From Loxodes magnus (Eukaryota > Ciliophora > Karyorelictea > Loxodida > Loxodidae): a stretch of 64,000 nt of DNA. The stretch spans positions 41,836 through 105,835 of the forward strand of contig CAMPDV010001992.1 in assembly GCA_946699065.1 (NCBI GenBank). Reading direction: 5' to 3'. Every line of letters begins with the position of its first letter. Position 1 is the stretch's first letter. Shown here piece by piece: positions 58,810-64,000 of this stretch. Both the position numbers and the translations under genes were made by a program. The notes beneath the pieces were generated by a model. The model had not been told where the DNA came from. It saw only the letters and a program-made list of their open reading frames with translations, and made no database searches.

Positions 58810-59750
58810 TGTTTTTGATGTGAATGAAAAGGAGTAAAAGATGAGGTGAAAAGTGAGTTTAAAGAAAGTGATTATTTAATTTAATAAAAGTGAGTAAAAA
58901 GTTCGAGTGATATTGTTTAGAAAGAGAAAGCATTGAGCAATTTTTCTGTTTTTGAAGTGAATGAAAAGGAGTAAAAGATGAGGAGAGAAGTGAGTTTAAA
59001 GAAAGTGATAACTTTAATTTAATAAAAGTGAGTAAAAAGTGCGAGTGATGGTGTTTAGAAAGAGAAAGTATTGAGCAATTTTTCTGTTTTTGATGTGAAT
59101 GAAATGGAGTAAAAGATGAGGAGAGAAGTGAGTTTAAAGAAAGTGATAACTTTAATTTAATAAAAGTGAGTAAAAAGTGCGAGTTATGGTGTTTAGAAAG
59201 AGAAAGTATTGAGCAATTTTTCTGTTTTTGATGTGAATGAAAAGGAGTAAAAGATGAGGAGAAAAGTGAGTTTAAAAAAAAGTGATAACTTTAATTTAAT
59301 AAAAGTGAGTAAAAAGTGAGAGTTATGGTGTTTAGAAAGAGAAAGTATTGAGCAATTTTTCTGTTTTTGATGTGAATGAAATGGAGTAAAAGATGAGGAG
59401 AGAAGTGAGTTTAAAGAAAGTGATAACTTTAATTTAATAAAAGTGAGTAAAAAGTGCGAGTGATGGTGTTTAGAAAGAGAAAGCATTGAGCAATTTTTCT
59501 GTTTTTGAAGTGAATGAAATGAGTAAAAGATGAGGAGAGAAGTGAGTTTAAAGAAAGTGATAACTTTAATTTAATAAAAGTGAGTAAAAAGTGCGAGTGA
59601 TGGTGTTTAGAAAGAGAAAGTATTGAGCAATTTTTCTGTTTTTGATGTGAATGAAAAGGAGTAAAAGATGAGGAGAAAAGTGAGTTTAAAGAAAGTGATA
59701 ACTTTAATTTAATAAAAGTGAGTAAAAAGTGCGAGTGATGGTGTTTAGAA

Positions 59751-62700
59751 AGAGAAACTATAAAGCAATTTTTCTGTTTTTGATGTGAATGAAAAGGAGT
59801 AAAAGATGAGGAGAAAAGTGAGTTTAAAGAAAGTGATAACTTTAATTTAATAAAAGTGAGTAAAAAGTGCGAGTGATAATGTTTAGAAAGAGAAACTATA
59901 AAGCAATTTTTCTGTTTTTGAAGTGAATGAAAAGGAGTAAAAGATGAGGAGAAAAGTGAGTTTAAAGAAAGTGATAACTTTAATTTAATAAAAGTGAGTA
60001 AAAAGTGCGAGTGATGGGTGTTTAGAAAAGAGAAGTATAAAGCAATTTTCTGTTTTTTAAGTGAATGAAAAGGAGTAAAAGATGAGGAGAAAAGTGAGTT
60101 TAAAGAAAGTGATAACTTTAATTTAATAAAAATCAGTAAAAAGTGAGAGTTATGGTGTTTAGAAAGAGAAACTATAAAGCAATTTTTCTGTTTTTGAAGT
60201 GAATGAAAAGGAGTAAAAGATGAGGAGAAAAGTGAGTTTAAAGAAAGTGATAACTTTAATTTAATAAAAGTGAGTAAAAAGTGCGAATGATGGTGTTTAG
60301 AAAGAGAAACTATAAAGCAATTTTTCTGTTTTGAAGTGAATGAAAAGGAGGTAAAAGATGAGGAGAAAAGTGAGTTTAAAGAAAGTGATAACTTTAATTT
60401 AATAAAAGTGAGTAAAAAGTGCGAGTGATGGTGTTTTAGAAAGAGAAAGTATTGAGCAATTTTTCTGTTTTTGAAGTGAATGAAAAGGAGTAAAAGATGA
60501 GGAGAAAAGTGAGTTTAAAGAAAGTGATAACTTTAATTTAATAAAAGTGAGTAAAAAGTGCGAGTGATGGTGTTTAGAAAGAGAGAGTATTGAGCAATTT
60601 TTCTGTTTTTGATGTGAATGAAAAGGAGTAAAAGATGAGGAGAAAAGTGAGTTTAAAGAAAGTAATTAATTATTTTAATAAAAGTGAGTAAAAAGTGCGA
60701 ATGATGGTGTTTAGAAAGAGAAACTATAAAGCAATTTTTCTGTTTTTGAAGTGAATGAAAAGGAGTAAAAGATGAGGAGAAAAGTGAGTTTAAAGAAAGT
60801 GATAACTTTAATTTAATAAAAATCAGTAAAAAGTGCGAATGATGGTGTTTAGAAAGAGAAACTATAAAGCAATTTTTCTGTTTTTGAAGTGAATGACAAG
60901 GAGTAAAAGATGAGGAGAAAAGTGAGTTTAAAGAAAGTAATTAATTAATTTAATAAAAGTGAGTAAAAAGTGCGAGTGATGGTGTGTTAGAAAGAGAAAC
61001 TATAAAGCAATTTTTCTGTTTTTGAAGTGAATGAAAAGGAGTAAAAGATGAGGAGAAAAGTGAGTTTAAAGAAAGTGATAACTTTAATTTAATAAAAGTG
61101 AGTAAAAAGTGCGAGTGATGGTGTTTAGAAAGAGAAAAGTATTGAGCAATTTATCTGTTTTTGAAGTGAATGAAAGAGAGCAAAAGATGAGGAGAAAAGT
61201 GAGTTTAAAGAAAGTGATAACTTTAATTTAATAAAAGTGAGTAAAAAGTGCGAGTGATGGTGTTTAGAAAGAGAAAGTATTGAGACATTTTTCTGTTTTT
61301 TGAAGTTAATGAAAGGAGTAAAAGATGAGGAGAAAAGTGAGTTTTAAAGAAAGTGATAACTTTAATTTAATAAAAGTGAGTAAAAAAGTGCGAGTGATGG
61401 TGTTTAGAAAGAGAAAGTATTGAGCAATTTATCTGTTTTGAAGTGAATGAAAAGAGAGCAAAAGATGAGGAGAAAAGTGAGTTTAAGAAAGTAATTATTT
61501 AATTTAATAAAAGTGAGTAAAAAGTGCGAGTGATGGGGTGTGTTAGAAAGAGAAAGTATAAAGCAATTTTTCTGTTTTTGAAGTGAATGAAAAGGAGTAA
61601 AAGATGAGGAGAAAAGTGAGTTTAAAGAAAGTGATAACTTTAATTTAATAAAAGTGAGTAAAAAGTGCGAGTGATGGTGTTTAGAAAGAGAAAGTATTGA
61701 GCAATTTATCTGTTTTTGAAGTGAATGAAAGAGAGCAAAAGATGAGGAGAAAAGTGAGTTTAAAGAAAGTGATAACTTTAATTTAATAAAAGTGAGTAAA
61801 AAGTGCGAGTGATGGTGTTTAGAAAGAGAAAGTATAAAGCAATTTTTCTGTTTTTGAAGTGAATGAAAAAGGAGTAAAAGATGAGGAGAAAGTGAGTTTA
61901 AAGAAAGTGATAACTTTAATTTAATAAAAGTGAGTAAAAAGTGCGAGTGATGGTGTTTAGAAAGAGAAAGTATAAAGCAATTTTTCTGTTTTTGAAGTGA
62001 ATGAAAAGGAGTAAAAGATGAGGAGAAAAGTGAGTTTAAAGAAAGTAATTAATTAATTTAATAAAAGTGAGTAAAAAGTTCGAGTGATAATGTTTAGAAA
62101 GAGAAAGTATAAAGCAATTTTTCTGTTTTTGAAGTGAATGAAAAGGAGTAAAAGATGAGGAGAAAAGTGAGTTTAAAGAAAGTGATAACTTTTAATTTAA
62201 TAAAAGTGAGTAAAAAGTGCGAGTGATGGTGTTTAGAAAGAGAAAGTATAAAGCAATTTTTCTGTTTTTGAAGTGAATGAAAAGGAGTAAAAGATGAGGA
62301 GAAAAGTGAGTTTAAAGAAAGTGATAACTTTAATTTAATTAAAGTGAGTAAAAACGAGTGATGGTGTTTAGAAAGAGAAACTATAAAGCAATTTTTCTGT
62401 TTTTGAAGTGAATGAAAAGGAGTAAAAGATGAGGAGAAAAGTGAGTTTAAAGAAAGTGATAACTTTAATTTAATAAAAGTGAGTAAAAAGTGCGAGTGAT
62501 GGTGTTTAGAAAGAGAAAGTATAAAGCAATTTTTCTGTTTTTGAAGTGAATGAAAAGGAGTAAAAGATGAGGAGAAAAGTGAGTTTTAAAGAAAGTGATA
62601 ACTTTAATTTAATAAAAGTGAGTAAAAAGTGCGAATGATGGGTGTTTAGAAAGAGAAACTATAAGCAATTTTTCTGTTTTTGAAGTGAATGAAAAAGGAG

Positions 62701-64000
62701 TAAAAGATGAGGAGAAAAGTGAGTTTAAAGAAAGTGATAACTTTAATTTAATAAAAGTGAGTAAAAAGTGCGAGTGATGGTGTTTAGAAAGAGAAAGTAT
62801 AAAGCAATTTTTCTGTTTTTGAAGTGAATGAAAAGGAGTAAAAGATGAGGAGAAAAGTGAGTTTAAAGAAAGTGATAACTTTAATTTAATAAAAGTGAGT
62901 AAAAAGTGCGAGTGATGGTGTGTTAGAAAGAGAAACTATAAAGCAATTTTTCTGTTTTTGAAGTGAATGAAAAGGAGTAAAAGATGAGGAGAAAAGTGAG
63001 TTTAAAGAAAGTGATAACTTTAATTTAATAAAAGTGAGTAAAAAGTGAGAGTTATGGTGTTTAGAAAGAGAAACTATAAAGCAATTTTTCTGTTTTTGAA
63101 GTGAATGAAAAGGAGTAAAAGATGAGGGAGAAAAGTGAGTTTAAAGAAAGTGATAACTTTAATTTAATAAAAGTGAGTAAAAAGTGCGAGTGATGGTGTT
63201 TAGAAAGAGAAAGTATAAAGCAATTTTTCTGTTTTTGAAGTGAATGAAAAGGAGTAAAAGATGAGGAGAAAAGTGAGTTTAAAGAAAGTGATAACTTTAA
63301 TTTAATAAAAGTGAGTAAAAAGTGCGAATGATGGTGTGTTAGAAAGAGAAAGTATTGAGCAATTTTTCTGTTTTTGAAGTGAATGAAAAGGAGTAAAAGA
63401 TGAGGAGAAAAGTGAGTTTAAAGAAAGTGATAACTTTAATTTAATAAAAGTGAGTAAAAAGTGAGAGTTATGGGTGTGTGTTAGAAAGAGAAAGTATTGA
63501 GCAATTTTTCTGTTTTTGAAGTGAATGAAAAGGAGTAAAAGATGAGGAGAAAAGTGAGTTTAAAGAAAGTGATAACTTTAATTTAATAAAAGTGAGTAAA
63601 AGCGAGTTATGGGTGTTTAGAAAGAGAAAGTATTGAGCAATTTTTTCTGTTTTTGAAAGTGAATGAAAAGGAGTAAAAGATGAGGAGAAAAGTGAGTTTA
63701 AAGAAAGTGATAACTTTAATTTAATAAAAGTGAGTAAAAAAGTGCGAATGATGGTGTTTAGAAAGAGAAACTATAAAGCAATTTTTCTGTTTTTGAAGTG
63801 AATGAAAAGGAGTAAAAGATGAGGAGAAAAGTGAGTTTAAAGAAAGTGATAACTTTAATTTAATAAAAGGAGGTAAAAAGTGCGAGTGATGGTGTTTAGA
63901 AAGAGAAACTATATAAGCAATTTTTCTGTTTTGAAGTGAATGAAAAGGAGTAAAAGATGAGAGAAAAGTGAGTTTAAAGAAAGTAATTAATTAATTTATA
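59751..64000 (+). repeat. Array domain 7: divergent right-hand subfamily, rich in indels
   Basis: From about 59757 most units carry gagaaactataaagc or gaaagtataaagc in place of gtattgagc, and gaagtg in place of gatgtg. The junction is nearly always gtgcgag or gtgcgaatg. Small length changes in runs are much more frequent than elsewhere: gatgggtg near 60016, gaggtaaaag near 60347, gagacattttt near 61283, tgggtgtgtg near 63471, actatataagc near 63907. The gtaattaatt state recurs here. Low homogeneity of this kind is typical of satellite array margins, but assembly error in runs is an alternative. Confidence 0.85.
61130..61745 (+). repeat. Local variant cluster: ttatctg with gagagcaaaag
   Basis: Three units near 61150, 61430 and 61705 carry ttatctg together with a gagagcaaaag version of the usual ggagtaaaag. 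They are spaced about two monomers apart and alternate with ordinary units, so this is a local two-monomer amplification inside the right-hand domain. Confidence 0.7.

Larger units (their letters stand above)
39301..59750 (+). repeat. Array domain 6: gtgagag/tatgg monomers with short higher-order repeats
   Basis: The no-CpG junction gtgagag becomes frequent here, usually linked to tatgg and often to gttttg or gagagtat. Also typical are aatggag, gaggtg and gttcgag-gatattg units. Local periods of 3, 6, 7 and 20 monomers are annotated separately. No non-satellite sequence is seen. Confidence 0.8.
1..64000 (+). repeat. Satellite DNA array, ~135-bp monomer, about 470 head-to-tail copies
   Basis: The whole window is a direct tandem repeat. 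Landmarks such as gagcaatttttctg, gtttaaagaaag and tttaataaaagtgag recur every 134-138 bp from the first line to the last, always in the same orientation. There is no interruption by unique sequence, transposon or inverted segment. The window starts and ends inside monomers, so the array continues on both sides. Base composition is about 28% G+C with strong strand asymmetry (G far exceeds C). Arrays of this kind are known from eukaryotic centromeric and heterochromatic regions. That role is inferred here from organisation only, since no protein-binding motif proves it. I do not recognise the family. Confidence 0.98.

Noticed and set aside
7620-59486. Some fifty shorter reverse-strand open frames with the same repeated peptide
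   Set aside because: Same cause as the longest one: frame runs between 134/137-bp monomers. They differ only by monomer variants and show no independent coding evidence.
1-64000. CRISPR array (regular direct repeats)
   Set aside because: There are no unique spacers. The sequence between any two landmarks is itself repeated, and the unit is far longer than a CRISPR repeat.
1-64000. CENP-B box in gttcgag-gatattg monomers
   Set aside because: The variant supplies TTCG, but the required CGGG half at the fixed distance is absent (TTG is present instead). No other monomer form has both halves.
1-64000. Telomeric or telomere-like repeats (gtgtttagaaag resembles part of TTTAGGG)
   Set aside because: Only one partial match per monomer, never in tandem.
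1-64000. Transposon, LTR element or rDNA spacer embedded in the array
   Set aside because: No terminal repeats, target-site duplications, coding remnants or non-satellite sequence were found. All aberrant stretches are made of monomer pieces.
1-64000. tRNA, rRNA or other structured RNA genes
   Set aside because: The near-absence of C on one strand excludes the G-C stems these RNAs need, and no box motifs are seen.
1-64000. Replication origin or bacterial iteron array
   Set aside because: Iterons are short (about 20 bp) and few, next to a rep gene. Here the unit is 135 bp, there are hundreds of copies and no gene.
59751-64000. True boundary of the satellite array
   Set aside because: Divergence rises, but the sequence is still satellite at the last base and no unique flank is present. 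A boundary cannot be claimed.

Overview
The window is one uninterrupted tandem satellite array. All 64,000 bases are head-to-tail copies of an A+T-rich monomer of about 135 bp, roughly 470 copies, all in the same orientation. I see no gene, RNA gene, transposon, unique flanking sequence or inversion. Both window edges lie inside the array, so its true length is unknown. An array of this size and kind indicates a eukaryotic chromosome, most likely a centromeric, pericentromeric, subtelomeric or other heterochromatic block. I do not recognise the monomer and cannot name the organism.

The monomer comes in four main lengths: 134, 135, 137 and 138 bp. They arise from two linked choices: gataacttta or gattattta (one base shorter), and an acgag junction or one carrying three more bases (gtgcgag, gttcgag, gtgagag). 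A reference 135-bp copy (2037-2171) has 57 A, 40 T, 34 G and 4 C, so it is 28% G+C with almost no C on the + strand. Further two- or three-state sites (aaggag/agtag/aatggag, gagaaaag/gagagaag/gaggtg, gtat/gcat, gatgg/tatgg/gatattg, gatgtg/gaagtg/gctgtg) label monomers and let higher-order structure be read by eye.

Layout: 1-7.1 kb has a loose 6- to 8-monomer higher-order pattern. 7.1-15.9 kb is mixed and holds three rearranged monomers. 15.9-24.4 kb has the clearest higher-order repeat (HOR), a 16-monomer unit of about 2,167 bp with a 10-monomer derivative. 24.4-29.5 kb resembles 11-12.5 kb. 29.5-39.3 kb is fairly uniform. 39.3-59.75 kb is dominated by gtgagag/tatgg monomers with 3-, 6-, 7- and 20-monomer duplications. 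59.75-64 kb is a divergent, indel-rich subfamily (ctataaagc with gaagtg) that may mark the approach to an array edge. Several blocks recur 5 to 35 kb apart with near-identical variant order, which points to recent unequal exchange or segmental copying.

Reverse-strand open reading frames, up to 658 codons, occur throughout. They are by-products of a G-poor strand and of runs of monomers whose length is divisible by three, so no coding features are annotated. Everything here was read by eye. Identity statements cover only the stretches named, and assembly collapse or expansion of the array cannot be excluded.
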